Assembly: GCA_949752745.1 (NCBI GenBank)
Contig: OX457026.1
Coordinates: 26,219,116 to 26,283,115, forward strand
Reading direction: 5' to 3'
DNA length: 64,000 nt
Origin: Protula sp. h YS-2021
Lineage: Eukaryota > Annelida > Polychaeta > Sabellida > Serpulidae
In this document: positions 22,561 through 35,554 of the stretch, piece after piece
Numbering within the stretch: position 1 is the stretch's first letter
Layout: every line of letters starts with the position of its first letter
Translations under genes and position numbers: made by a program
The notes under the pieces: model-generated
What the model was told of the DNA's origin: nothing
Seen by the model: the letters and a program-made list of their open reading frames with translations, nothing else
Database searches by the model: none

Positions 22561-24876
22561 TAGTATGAAAAATTGCGCCCATACCAACTAGAATGTGTAA
22601 AACTATTGAGTGTGCAAATAAATTATAAATACCTAATAGCCAGCCCCATCAAACTGTTAGTTGGAAGGCCACGTGTCAGTTAGTAAAACAGCCGTTTGTT
22701 TGTTAGTTGTTTATTTGGTTTTTGCTTTGAGGTGTGAATAAAGGGATGTGGCGTCTTTGGTTATTTATTTGCTGACCATCATTTTCTAATTCCCAATGAA
22801 AGGAGCTTTTTTTTCAAGCCTGTGCAAAAATATTATTGAGAATGGAAATTTTATATCTAATTAACTCTGTTGTAACCAAAATATATTAATAAATTGGATT
22901 CTGTGACACCTAGTATTTTGCCATCTGTTTGCTAGTGAGTGAGAATAAATCGATTTTACGGATGGGAATGAAAGTTGTGGGGTCAGTTTATTATTCTTTT
23001 TGTAATGAATACCTTATAAAATGTTAAGGATGTGTGAAGCCAAAAATGTTTATATAAAAAAACTGCGCGTTCTAAATGATGCTGTTGTGATAAATGTTGC
23101 AACTGCAAAGTTTAATCACTTGAAATATTATATAAACGAAGATTTGAAAAAGAAAAATATGACGGTATATTTGCAGTGCTTTTCCGTAAATTAGCTTGCA
23201 ATGAACACAGGCTTGGAACATAATGCGAGGCATTATTTTATTATATTCTTTTCTCAAAACGATATCTTTTATGAAGGGCGTCCGGCGATCCATTTCTTTA
23301 AATATCTATTCCTTCGTTCCTTCATCCGGGTATCTAGAAAAAGGAGCAGAAAACAAGAGACAAATCAAGCTTACAGTTTTGTCATCTAGCTAGCAAATCT
23401 AAGAAATGGATCATTGTCAAAATACTTTAAACTTTCTAACAAATTTAAGTGACATGTTATATTTTAATATTTGGTATTTTGACTGATACAGCTAAACTAG
23501 AAGAGAAACGGACAACTTTGTAACATTATATTCATATTCTGAATTACCTAGCAAAATAAGGCATTATCTCATCTTTGCATTTTTATTTTTAAGCAGTCTC
23601 CCGAAAACAGTAATTATCAAGTAAAAGCAACTCCCCAAATACACAAACGAAATGAGGAAGATTTTGACATGATTTTGTTGTCTCACCTCTTTTTTACAAA
23701 TGAAGGAAGTAACAATGTCAATAAGTGCCAACTATTTTATCCAAATTTCTTTAAACAGTGCGCCATATTTTAACAGAAGCAGAGGTGTATATGTGACAAA
23801 TGTACTTTTATGTATATCGTTGGTGTTTTTCCTCTTAATTTGCATTATAAACTGATTTTCTCTATTTGCTTAACATCTTCAACCAGCAAGCGCTCAAATC
23901 TTCACAACCATTTAAAATTTTATTTTCGTGCTTTTTATTTTTGGTAAAGCTTACGTTCTATTTTGAACTGCAATAAATATAGTAAATTTGCAGATTAATG
24001 AATATTGATTTCAAACCAAATTCATCGTCAAATTTTCTTTGTTGTGTGTTTTGCTTACGTAATTTATTTTAGGAATAATTGTTGATAACACCTATTCGTA
24101 CAGAACTTAACAAGTTATCGCTAATACTTGACGATCAGAAAGAGTGCATCACTTATCGCTGATATTGTCTATATTTAATTTATGATAGTATTCAAGTTAT
24201 TTGATAAGTTTACTTTGCTTTCTTCCCTGTCATCATGAAGATATTTTTTAACAATTTTGTCGGTTTTGACACTATGAAATATGTCATGCTGCTGATATTA
24301 AACGTTTTATTTTCCCATTTATTAGCCTATTCAATTTATGGTGCTTTCAGCATGTTTTAAGATCTTTCAATTATTCATTTTCATGAAAACTATAACTATA
24401 AAATTTTCAACAATGCATTATTACTTTAGCAAAACGACGATGTAAGTTTTGTTTGATTCGGGAATATCCTCGGCATTGAACAAGAATTCCTTCTTGAATG
24501 TAAGTAAACTGGGTAAGGTAAGATATTCTTTTGCAATATTAAGTTCCCAAATACATATATTCTTTTTAAAGTGGTCATTATTGTAGTTGTTGAGCACTGA
24601 CACAATAAGGGAAAAACATTTTTAGAATGATGGGTTCAATGACGTAGAAAATTGACGCTTTCAAGGTATAGGTTATCAACACTTCCTAATAGTGGATCGT
24701 TCAAATTAGCCAGGTGACTACTTTTTTATTCACAGAGATAGAATTTTGGGAATTCAATAATTAATTTGATTGTTTTAGAACAAAACACACAGAAAAAATC
24801 GCACTGTTAAGCACTCCATAGCTATGAGAAGTAAAGCTGTGAAAGGTAACTATGCGCTCATTGTTAGTTATATACT
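22561..24876. other. AT-rich sequence, no recognised gene
   Basis: Long AT-rich stretch with no exon, inverted-repeat ends or tandem array that I could recognise. Confidence 0.45.
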
Positions 24877-24884
24877 AAAATAAA

Positions 24885-25556
24885 GGGTCAACGACAATTC
24901 CCCCAGAAAACCCCCCTTCCCCGGTGAACTCCCCCTCCAACTCCCTATTCGAACAATTCCCTCCTGGAACTATTTCTCCTCCAGACTATTCCAATCCCCG
25001 CCAATCGAACTAAACCACTGACACAGAATGTATACACGGAACTGAAAAACTGACACAAAATGTACATCGAACTCATGTACTGAACCAAATTTCGCAAATT
25101 ACTCCGGAGAAACAGCAATGCTGTTAGATTAAAATTTTCACGATGAAATACTCTCAGTATGGCAATTACAAAAATAACCGCGGATTTGTAATTGCAATTG
25201 TGCACATAAAAGGCCGACCAACATTTTTGAAGAGTGCAATTAAAAGACAAACATACATATTACAGCAAACAATTAGAATATCAAAGACCAGTGAGCAATG
25301 CAGTTCATTTGATCAAAGAATCATCAATCAGCTGTGTCAAAAGTGCAATGAAAGTGAACTAAATAGTATTGAAATAAAATTAATAAAAATTATTTGGCAG
25401 AAATATGCTATTGAAAAATGTAATTTAACACTTTTTGGGGGTAGTAGTCTGTGAGAAAATAGTCCTAGGGGGAGGAATTGTTCGGGCAGAGTTTGACGGG
25501 GAGTACAGCGGGGAGGGGGGGGAGTTGTCTGGGGGTGGGGGAATTGTCCTGTTACC
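24885..25556. mobile_element. 672-bp inverted-repeat element with C/G-rich ends
   Basis: Both ends carry GACAATTCCCCCA in inverted orientation followed by runs of CCCC separated by AACT/ACTC (left 24,890-25,000, right 25,455-25,552). AAAATAAA flanks both ends (24,877-24,884 and 25,557-25,564), a possible 8-bp duplication of hAT type, although such an AT-rich word could recur by chance. A 103-codon plus-strand frame (25,143-25,454) lies inside. It resembles nothing I know and may be chance. Confidence 0.6.
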
Positions 25557-25564
25557 AAAATAAA

Positions 25565-28500
25565 TAAACTGTAAAATAGAATTAGAAGGGTGTTATATTT
25601 TATCTTTGTTAAAAAGTAGGATGTTATTGTGGTCGTATCTGACGCACGCAACTGTTGCCTGTGAAATGAAATTTTCAGTCTGTAAGTTTTTTTCTACATA
25701 ATCCAAACTTACATTATATATGCCATCATTGATGTTTTTCAGCCTAACAGTCTAAATTTATAAGAAGTATCAGAAGATAGAAATAAGAAAAAGAAAATGC
25801 ACTTGATTTATTGCCAGTTGAGACCACAATTCCCAAAGTTTGAAGATTATCTGTAAAGTCATTAACACTGACGGTAAATTGTGGTTTACTGGTACAGAAT
25901 CATGCAACATTTCACTCTTTTAGCTTTAGTCAATTTTCCAATTATCCTAAATACAAGATGATGAGGCTATATTTAGTTTTTATCTGCATAAGGCATGACA
26001 AGTATGTGTTTCTCGTCTTTTTGGAAGAAAATAAAGAAGTTCAAACATGTGAGGTATTGCTAATCTATAATAGCTAAGAAGCCGCTTTGTGCATTGATCA
26101 ACAGCAGAGACAAATATTGATATTAAAACCAGTCATGACGTTCGAAAGCAGACTTCGTTTTACAAAAGTGCATTAGTGTCTGTAAACAAAATCGGTACCA
26201 AAAATTCGTACCAAGTGAAACACATATGTGCATTCACATATTTATTGATACGACAATCAAGGACAAATGCGTTCGTTTGAGTAGATCCCTTTAATGTAGC
26301 ATGGTTTACATGATCGTGGAATAGAATTCACATACATGTTCTATCTTAAACTGTGCCTGCTTTGCATCCGCTGGAACATTAAAATTTCGTGTCATTAGAA
26401 CGTTATATTCAGGTTAAATTTTACTTTTATCGTACATTCATTTTTAGTAAGTTTGTGCACCTATGAACAGTGGTAGTAGGTTTGGGTGGTTGTAGATATG
26501 AATAGAAGCACAGGGTTAAAGCTTTGTTACATTTTGAAAGTTTCACTTTCCTAGTTAGCTAAGTTCGTATCAAAAAGAGATTTTTCTATTTCTTCCCTGC
26601 ACATCCTTTCACTCGTCAAAAGCGTGAATAGCTACAAATTCGAAATTTTTCATGAATGTCCGCGATATTTATTCTGTTGTTTGAAATTTTCACTAGAAAG
26701 ATGCCTTAGATGTTATGCTTATCGATAATAATTTTACACTGCACATGAACACGGTAACAAAGCGTGAGTAGCCTTAGCTAGTGGAACAGCAGGCAGCGAG
26801 CGCTTACCGAAGCAGCCAGTGTTTGTTTTATGTGAGGTGTGTTGCCCGAGGTAAGACAAATCACTGTCAGCTATTAGTAGCAAGTGAGGAATACATAAAA
26901 GAAAGGTTCTGTATACTGGCGATTAGGTGCATTTATCAGTTTTAAAGGCAGAAAGGTCCTCTTTTTTACTCTGTTCAGAATTTTTGAATATATTTACCAG
27001 CAGACCTTTAGATTAAGCAAAACAGTAAATTCGAATTGCTAACATCTAAAGCCTCTTTCAAGTTATTTTCTCGTAAAAATTTTTGAAATAAAGCGCTTTT
27101 ATAGGAGCGATGTTTCTGAATTAAGCACTTTCTTTGGGGTGTCTGTTTTCTTTGGGGTCGTCTGCCAAACAGCCTTATCACTTTGACGATTAAAGGCCAC
27201 CCTTCCCCAATTTAGTTTATTGCGCTAAGCTGTCATTCGCATTGATCCGTTAAAATATTGGGTTCATGTAGATGCTAACAATACAGACAGTTTTACACGT
27301 TTCCAAATGTATCACCGCTCTCGTTGATAGCTTCAGATATGATTCAGCAAGAAGAATAAGGTATAATTTAAATTTGATTTAATATCTATTGCAGAGAAAG
27401 CTTGCTAGGGCCAGACAAAGCGAAAAAAACGACGAGTATGCGCCTTTCCTTTATTAATCACACACCAATAGAAACGAAGCGATTCTGTATAATACAGAAC
27501 AAATAACAAATGCATAAAACAATATAATGACGCACTAATCATCATGTAGAATCTCTACACGCAATCTCACTTATTAACTTGACCACATCTGACTCTGTCC
27601 ATTCAACACACTGAACAAATTTCAGTAGTAAAAATCCCAAACGTCATTTATAAACAGAAAACTGAACAGATCACGAGTAAAGATATGCACTTCGGGTATG
27701 TTTAAATTGTGCAGGCAAGATGACTTGAAATTATTTACATTTCTCTCACTGCAACACGATTTAAAGTCTACACATTAACATAGATAAAAACAGGTGACGG
27801 ACTTACCAGTCGGCTTTTTTTTTTGTTCTAATGAATTTTTATTTAACACAAAAGTATTGACAGTCAGCCGCTGGCTCGGTCTTCCTATTTATGTGGCTTG
27901 CCCGTACGTAAAAGGAGCCCACACTACATCTGGGTAAATTTTGAATCTGGATAGTGGCCTTTCGAGATTTTGTGCTTGTCTTTAAACCTTGTCACCCAAC
28001 CGTATAATTCGCGTAGCACCATAAGAAACTCTATTTACACCATTTTAAACCTCTGATTAAATACTATCCAGCAATGCGAAATTTATGTGCTAAATCGATA
28101 CGGTTTTCAAAATATCTCAAAATAAACTCAAAAATGGTCAAGAAACACAAAGGTTTGCATCACTGTAACAACCCCTTTTTCTAGAAAGTTTGTAGCCCCA
28201 AGAATCCTAGCACTCTTTATCAGTAGCGCACAGCAAAAAATGGGTGTTTCAGACAACGCACAGATAGAGTGAATGTTGTCAGTGTAGGAAAAACCCATTG
28301 TGATCTGTGAATGGAGTCAAAGGAGCAAAAACACTAGATTTGAAAGTGTACAAAGGAAAGGAAGAACGGGGGTGGAATATGCTAGATACTCGCATCCACA
28401 TTTTAACGTACACAGATTCAGAATTCGTTAAAATGCGCTACCTAAACCATCTACATTTGTTTCAACTTACACATCATAAGATTCGAAATAAATTCAAAAT

Positions 28501-30150
28501 CTTACAAAGCTATTTAGTTCAACTTTGCAAGAGGTCAAATATGCTTGTTCAATATATGGTTTTTTATAATAGTAATGTCTGGATATGGAAGGTTTTGAAA
28601 GGAATCGTTTCTATTTTGACTAAAAAAATTAAGCATTGGCAGAGTACTTCATGACATGGTCAAAACTGGCTTTCCTCCCCATGGCTTTACAGACAAAGTG
28701 AGAGCTTTCTATTTCATATATTGATTTTTAAGCATATAGCCGTCGAATCTAATTCCTTGAAAAGAAATTGTCAACGATGTAATGGTTCTCAATCACATCT
28801 AATTTTTCTCTTTTTTTTACAAATTACTCACAGGAAAAATATTACGAGACTTCAATCAGAAAATGAAATATGAGTGTGTATATTGTCTTATACAAGAAAG
28901 ATGACGACTGGACTACGCAGATCCATTGAAGGTGTAATGACTGTAGCAACTGATCATGTGACGTCATAAAATTGAGTAAAGTTAAGAAATTCACTTAGAT
29001 TTTAAATTTTGCTAAAAAATATTTCCAAGGAAAGGGGAAATATAAACTGGAGTCACACTATCAAGCATATCACCCCTTCTTCATACTTCCATTCAAATTG
29101 TTTCCCAACTTAAACGAACTGATATGCACTGATACACACTGAGATCAACCAAGAATGGCTGATTAGGGGGTGCTTTACGTTTCGCCCTGTATTTCACTGG
29201 TATTGCCCCTCAACCATTTAACAGCATAATTTTCGGCTTCTTATTGCCACGATTCATTGTGTTCTGAAGCATTTGCTTGGAAATGAATACAATGGAAACA
29301 GTTTTGAATTGTTCCAATTAGGCTTTGTTTATACACCAAATATGAAAACAATCACATTTATACAAATGCGGCATAATCATTTTATCATCATTTCGGCAGT
29401 TTTGCATACATGGTAAAGCTAACTCATTTTATACAAACAAATGAATATGTATTTTAGAGCAAAGAAACATTAATACACATAAAATTAGCATTTCAAATCG
29501 TAATTCAAAGCGGATTAATGGAATTTTAATTAATGTGATTAAAACAGGAATCTACTAAAAGGAAATGCATATACAGCTTAAATTATGCAAAAGTAAAGGC
29601 AAAGCGATGAAAGTTTATATCGTTACTGAGCAAGAAGAAAAAGTACCGCTTGCAATGCAGTGTTTAGTTTTGCTTTTAACCTACAGAATCTTACGTTGCA
29701 CCACTCCTACACACAATGCTGATTGTACTATGACAAAATGACACCTTGAAGTGAAATCATCATACCAGCTGGCAGGAATATCAGTAGTATTGCCCACTTC
29801 CTGTCTATTTATCATTCTGATTAAACAGGGAACCTCGTGTTTTGTTGGTGCGTCAGAGAGAGGGTTACATGTTTGCGAACCCTCGTCCAGATTCATTCGA
29901 CAATGATGCGAATTTCCGAACTTTTACAGTAAAATCTAAATCACAACACACTTTGCCTTTAGGACCTCTGATAACCACTTCCCCCTTTTACTAGAAATGT
30001 TTGGTTAACACATGATTTTGTCCCCTTATTTTCTTTACACAGTTCAGTTCCATATTTAGTTTGAAATTTGATATGCAGAAAATTAGAGTTTGACAGAAAC
30101 AATTACTGACAGTTCTTTGACATTATGTCCATCTCTCCACCAACGTAATT
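25565..30150. other. AT-rich intergenic sequence, no recognised gene
   Basis: About 4.6 kb with no supported gene. A 115-codon plus-strand frame at 28,307-28,654 has no family resemblance or good start context. A segment near 26,760-26,850 is richer in CpG and ends CCCGAG|GTAAGA. It could be a non-coding first exon, but nothing ties it to the lectin gene downstream. Confidence 0.4.
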
Positions 30151-30162
30151 TTATAATATAAA
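30151..30162 (+). promoter_or_regulatory. possible TATA element for the lectin gene
   Basis: TTATAATATAAA lies about 190 bp upstream of the lectin ATG. In such AT-rich DNA this is weak evidence. Confidence 0.25.
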
Positions 30163-30342
30163 CACTCTATGTGTAGTTTACACAATTATTATGCACCTAC
30201 ACACATTATTTTGAACTCGAAAATTTACTCGTTTGTCAATACGGGTGTGTGGGTAGCCAGCCAAAGCGCTTCGAATGCTTCATATGTCATCTCACTGGCA
30301 TTCATTCGCTGTTTAGTTTAAAGAGAACAACATCTCGAAGCG

Positions 30343-30397
30343 ATGACAACCTTTGCCGGACTAAGCCTGTTTTTGTTGGTTATAGGATACACATTAG
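30343..30397 (+). CDS. lectin exon 1 (signal peptide)
   Basis: 18 codons plus one base; the ATG is preceded by CGAAGCG. It encodes the hydrophobic signal peptide core LSLFLLVIGYTL. The donor is ATTAG|GTTAAT. The next in-frame codon in the intron would be TAA, so splicing is required for a product. Confidence 0.8.
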
Positions 30398-33397
30398 GTT
30401 AATATTTTAAACATTATTTTTATTTTAAATAATTAAAAAAAAACTCTGTAACAAAACTCTCAGAGTTTTTTGTAAAATTATTTTCACATCAGGCGTTTTA
30501 TTAATCATGCTAATATTTGTTTGAATTTTTTGATGAAACTTAAAGTTTTAATATATTAATAAAATAGAAATGGAATTCTTTATGACATTTTAATAGACGA
30601 CATTGAAAAATGTCGATCCAGTGTTATGTTTAAGTCGAGAGAAAACTGTGATTTTGCAGACCTCCACATAATGTTTTTGGTACAATGTTAATAAACGTTG
30701 ATCAAACAATGTTGCTATAGTCGTCAGATGTTCTTTCATCGGGAAATAGATACTGACACTAACCATTATAAAAAAAATAATAAATATGTTCACCTTCATA
30801 ATCCTTTCACGTGACTCTTTTTGAGGATAAATGTGTAAGTGTAATTCCCAAATAAGGCACACTGCTTTGTAGTTCCACGCCTTGTCACTCATCCAGTGGA
30901 ACCCGAATCACAGCAAGCCGTTCCATTTTTTTAAGTTCTTGATTTATATATCAAAATATATGTGCATTATTTGCAGCCAAACAATTCCCACATATAGAAA
31001 CAGTGGAGACGCCAGGCACTAACAGGGGCGTGCTGGACTATTTCTGCAACGCCTTCTGTGGGGACAACACCGATGGAGGCGACACCGGTGATGACGGAGA
31101 TGGAGGCAGCACCGGTAATATATAACAATTCCATTATGTTCTCACGATTGCATAAAAAAATAGTTTTTTTTTGTAGCTCTATGAATACTGATAATGTTAT
31201 TACCCATATATTGCACTATTGCATTAGTCCGCATTTTTATCTTACTTGACACTAAACTCTATATATTTTTCTTTGAATTTTTCCTTAGGATGGTGAGGGA
31301 GGGCGGGATTACAGTTCTTCAGTGTAAGACACTCCGGAAAATCAGTCCCCTTCATTTATCTCAGTTAATCTTTAGAGGGCTTCGGGCAAAATTTCTATCA
31401 AAAACTGACTCACTTAAACTTCACTTAGTGTACTAAATCGTTTCACCGTCACTGCAGGCCTGTTCTCTATAACATCAAAATCCTTTCCCTTGCGGCAGCG
31501 GAGTTAAAGTGAAGTGAAATGCCAAGCAGTACTCTATAAAGCATACGAGTGCCAATATAACCTAAAGCAATCATTAGAATCTTTTCAATTTGTATTCTCC
31601 AATTAAAGATCAAACTAAAACTGTTGATAGAAGGCAAAATCTATTTGTGAAAAGCTTTTTCCTGTATTTTCAACACACACATTTCCAAATTTCTCAACAA
31701 ATTTTCGATGTTGCCTGATTTTCTTGAAACATATTCTACACTGACATTTATGCTCCATTTTAAATGCTGATGTATCAAGGTAATGTGCCATTGTAACGTG
31801 TCATGGCAATGTTTCATGGTAATGTGTTGAGGTAATGTGTTAGGCAATATGTCATGGTAATGCTTCATGGTAATGTATTACGGCAATGTGTCATTGTAAC
31901 GTGTCATGGCAATCTGTTATGGTAATGTGTCATAGTAATGCGTCATGGTTCCCATGTTAACTAGAAAGGATGATCGTATTATTAAGAAAGTTTTTGTACT
32001 TTTACGACCTCATGCTGCATTTTAGCAGGGATTTTCTTATCAAAAAAACTGCCCTACGGGGAGCTGAGGTCCCCACCCCCCCCCCCCCCCCCCGGTGGCT
32101 ACGCCTATGAATTAAGAGTCACTACACAAATTATATATTTTACGCCACTGATGTTGCGTTTTGAGGGAGGAGAGTCACAACGTCCCACATTTTTGTACTG
32201 TATGGATGATCCCTTAATTGCTGTATTTCAGACAAGAGCGACTGGTGCAGGAGTGAGCGGTTCGGCGGTCCAGGCGACTGGGGAACCACTGACTTTGAAA
32301 TAACAGCCCCGGCTGGACATCGTATCGAGGTGATAAAGATCTGCGGAAGTGGAAGGCATCAGTTAAGAGGCTTAGCTGGAGGTTCGTATCTAAGTGAACA
32401 CAGAACTGTGACTTTTCGAACTTTTAAATGTTCATGTATTTTTCCAAGTCTGGTACGTTTTTGGTGTATTTAGATACATTTTAAGTTGAAAGTCATCTTT
32501 TTGATATACATTTTCTATAGCATAAAATATCATCCACGATTATACTGGTATCTTTAACAGACATAAAGTCACCTCATTTAATGAATACCTCTGATATGTG
32601 AACCTGATAGCCGAGTACAGCTTTGCCCGATTGCAGCCATTCACCAGAATTTTTCATATTTTTAACTAACAGTCTAGGACGAAGTCATGTAAAGTATTTC
32701 AATGTTTCCAGTAAAACGTTGCTGCTTCTATCCAAGGTCCATTTGTAATCGCTACTTCGACCGAAACAGACGCTGCACAGTGGTCAGAAAGACACAATAC
32801 TACGCAAACTCTGATCACAACAAAATAATATGATCATTTTAGTCTAGCTACCTTTTAATTTTGGAGATGATTCCAGTATATACCCCCTATCATTGTCTCC
32901 TTTGGGGACATGCACACCTCTTTGTTCTCCTGGTGTCTACATAACGCTGCGGTCCCGGCGTCTCTGCAGCGTACAACGTCAATACAACGTCAAGGATAAG
33001 GAGTTATTTCTACTTCCACGAACAACCAAATTATAACGTCTTTGCTACATTTACTGCAAATATTATGCTCTTAAATTCAGGTTTTGAGGTCACTTACAGC
33101 GATGGCTCATCCAGTCAGCTGATTGGTTGCGAAGACAAAACCGACATTTTCCAGCCAATCACATTCACCGACGACGAGACTGTTATCCAGATGCACGTAT
33201 ATCACGGAACAAACAACGGCTGGAATGCGCACGTGGTTCAAGCCCTAACCTTCATCACCACAGAGCGTACTTACGGTCCCATTGGCAAAACAGAAGGGGC
33301 TGTGTTGGAGTCGGTGTGTGGCAACAACCTTGTTGGGCTCAACGGCACGGTTGGCTTTGTACTGGACAGTCTTGGCGCTGTATTTGAGACCTGTTAA
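30343..33397 (+). CDS. secreted jacalin-type lectin, four exons, complete
   Basis: Exons 30343-30397, 30977-31114, 32232-32381 and 33081-33397 join in phase 1 at every junction to give 219 residues and a TAA stop. Residues 1-19 (MTTFAGLSLFLLVIGYTLA) are a typical signal peptide. Residues 20-64 form a short linker with a CNAFC pair and a Gly/Asp/Thr-rich acidic stretch. Residues 65-219 form one jacalin-like beta-prism domain: FGGPGDWGTTDF opening, IEVIKICGSG strand, FEVTYSDG, the TDDETVIQMHV strand pair, LTFITTERTYGPIG and a closing VGFVLDSLGAVFE. Such domains bind sugars. A signal peptide without a membrane anchor points to secretion, and a role in mucus or immune binding is inference only. 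Seven cysteines are seen in the mature part. Intron 2 contains a 17-bp minisatellite and a poly-C tract. Confidence 0.85.
30977..31114 (+). CDS. lectin exon 2 (linker)
   Basis: 138 bp, acceptor TTTGCAG and donor ACCG|GTAATA. It encodes AKQFPHIETVETPG, a CNAFC cysteine pair and the acidic GGDTGDDGDGGST stretch. Confidence 0.8.
31735..31960. repeat. ~17-bp minisatellite in lectin intron 2
   Basis: Degenerate tandem units around GTCATGGTAATGT, about twelve copies, inside the second intron of the lectin gene. Confidence 0.8.
32076..32094. repeat. poly-C tract in lectin intron 2
   Basis: An almost pure run of C close to the 3' part of the intron, about 140 bp upstream of exon 3. Confidence 0.9.
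32232..32381 (+). CDS. lectin exon 3 (first half of jacalin domain)
   Basis: 150 bp, acceptor TATTTCAG and donor GGAG|GTTCGT. It encodes DKSDWCRSERFGGPGDWG through IEVIKICGSGRHQLRGLAG. Confidence 0.88.
33081..33397 (+). CDS. lectin exon 4 (second half of jacalin domain, stop)
   Basis: 317 bp, acceptor AAATTCAG. It encodes FEVTYSDGSSSQLIGCEDKT to the C-terminal GAVFETC and TAA. High GC relative to the introns is consistent with real coding sequence. Confidence 0.9.
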
Positions 33398-34069
33398 AAA
33401 GGTTGACAATTCGATTAATTATAAATAGTAAAAGTAGAACCGAGAAAACAGAATGAAAGGAATTACGAAATGGAGTTATTAAGAAAGGAAATTAAACAGA
33501 ACTCTGAAAACTTGATGAGACAATTGGCTGTCCAGATCCAGTACAATTCAGGTTTGACTCATTTGCAGGTACATACCAGAACCTTGGAAATAAAACCATC
33601 ACAGGGCACATACGTTTTGATAATCTTTGTTCAATATGAGAGTGGATTAGTGCCTATTTCTCCCCCCGGCGGACTCTCCCGGACCAACTCCCCCTGGCGA
33701 TCTTCCTCCCGTAGGCTGGTTCTCCCCCCCCCCCCCATCCTTCTCCCCCATGGCAGATTTTTTTGTTTTGAGTCAGTAAAACTTAAATCAGCATAACTTG
33801 TACGTTTCATTCCTTTTTTAATTTTCAACCTCACCTTTCATCCACTTACATATTATCAACAGAAAATGAATCTGCTTTAAAATCCAATTACGAAATTACA
33901 ATGAAAACTTAATGTAAACTGATCTTTCAAACGCGATCACGAAATTTAATTTACAGATCACCAGCTTTACTGTGTCTCCCAAATAAAATAGTAATACTTC
34001 ATTCTGAGTGCGTACGATATTGTTTTTTGCCTGAAGCCGTAGGGCCGTACCGACCGACCGAAATCCGCA
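33398..34069. other. lectin 3' flank with C-rich segment
   Basis: 3' flank of the lectin gene. Positions 33,655-33,760 are a C-rich stretch (CTCCCCC words and a C-run) resembling the ends of the 24.9-25.6 kb element. No clear polyadenylation signal near the stop was identified. Confidence 0.45.
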
Positions 34070-34525
34070 TTTTTTAGCTTGACCTCAAAGGTTAAACTGA
34101 GGTCAAAATATTTTTAACTGGCTAGAAAAAGCTCTCATACCTTCGTGTGAACACCTATACTATTTCAGTACAGAGTAATCTAGCGATCTAAATCTCGACA
34201 TTCAGGGTCAAGGTCAACGGTCAAGTGACCTTTGCATATCGGAACAGAAAGATTGACCATTACATCAAAAATCGTTAGAGATATTTTGAGCTATTTTGAG
34301 CTTATTTTCGATCCTACGTGTCTAAAAGACGCTGTGTAAGAGATACCTCGGTGACCTTGACCTTCTTGGTCCTGTCAAGGTGAAAAAAACTGAAGCTGAC
34401 CATTATCTCTAAAACGGTCAGAGATAGAGTTATTTTGAGCTTATTTTCGATCCTTTGGCCTAAAATACGTTGTTTAAGAGGTACCTGGGCGACCCCGACC
34501 TCCTCGATCATGGTCAAGATAAAAA
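34070..34525. repeat. dispersed ~135-bp repeat rich in AGGTCA/TGACCT
   Basis: Units share AAGAG(A/G)TACCT-GG, TGACCTTGACCT, CATTATCTC-AAACGGT-AGAGA and TTTTGAGCTTATTTTCGATCC. The same family, same orientation, occurs at 61,370-61,690. Confidence 0.75.
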
Positions 34526-35019
34526 AAACGGGTTTTTAAAGAATTAAATTTTTAAGAGTTCAGAATCGTATTTTTATGGCCCATATGTAATGTTAGTTAC
34601 TCGGTAACGAAAAACGACATAATTTTCACGTGGAATTGTTTTACCACGAATTCTCTACCTTTCATATTTCCACCCAGGCGTTTCCAGACCGTAGTCCTGG
34701 ACGGCTTGCGGTAGGGAAATGAAAGTTCGGAATGTGAAAAATCTAGAATATGTTTGGCCTTGACCATTGGGATGAGTACAAATTTTCGAAAAACATGCAT
34801 TCTAAGAAAATCGAAAACGATAAGAGATTCTCAGCTCAGTTCTGAGCTGATTGTCGAACTCGAGCCATATTCAGAGTAACGTGAGAAGTAACAATTTCTG
34901 CTTACATATAATATAAGAACTTAAAATTTCACCACTTTTTCCGTTAGAGATTGTAATTTCATTTTGATTTTGATGTTATTCTCGGATTCCACCTCTTCGA
35001 CGTAATTACGTAACTATAT

Positions 35020-35225
35020 GGACCCAGTAAACATTATGACCATGGATCAACGTAAGATAGACGTTTCGGTTGTTTATCGAAGTCAAAACAACACCAAACT
35101 TTGAATAGACGTCGATTATTCGACGTTTTATCAAAGTTCCGTAAACGAAAGATTGCCAATGGAAGTCGAAACAACATCTATCTCCCAAAGGTGCATAGAC
35201 GTCTAGAAAGTGACAATAATAATCT
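35020..35225. repeat. dispersed repeat with GACGTC/AACGT words
   Basis: Contains AGTAAACATT, GATCAACGTAAGATAGACGT and ATAGACGTC words shared with 1,490-1,680 and 40,320-40,760. Confidence 0.55.
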
Positions 35226-35339
35226 AGAATCGCCATCTTGGCAGCGACAGTCATAGTGCAGTCGCCCTTAATCATGGGTCATCCGGTACCTTAGGATATT
35301 TATGAATCGATTTCAATGAACCTTTTTCAAAAGAAGGTG

Positions 35340-35545
35340 TGGAAAACCCACGGGGAGGGTGGCACTCACGTGCCGACTGGTTATCATGTGTTTCCATGAC
35401 TTCTTAAAACGACCAATAAACGAAGGGTACTAATTTTGAAAAAATACCCCATTTTTACTTAAACGCGGAGCAAATTTCTAAAAGAACCCCACCCCACTCC
35501 CCCCTCCCTTGTTATGTGAAACGCGGAGCACTAAATAAAAATATG
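35340..35545 (-). repeat. dispersed repeat, inverted relative to the copy at 56.5 kb
   Basis: Read on minus it gives GCTCCGCGTTT, TTCAAAATTAGTACCC, GGTCGTTTTAA and AACCAGTCGGCACGTGAGTG. This matches the plus-strand order of words at 56,480-56,720. Confidence 0.65.
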
Positions 35546-35554
35546 TTTGGATAT

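Noticed and set aside
28307..28654. 115-codon plus-strand frame
   Set aside because: AT-rich, no recognisable motifs, no promoter or splice evidence.
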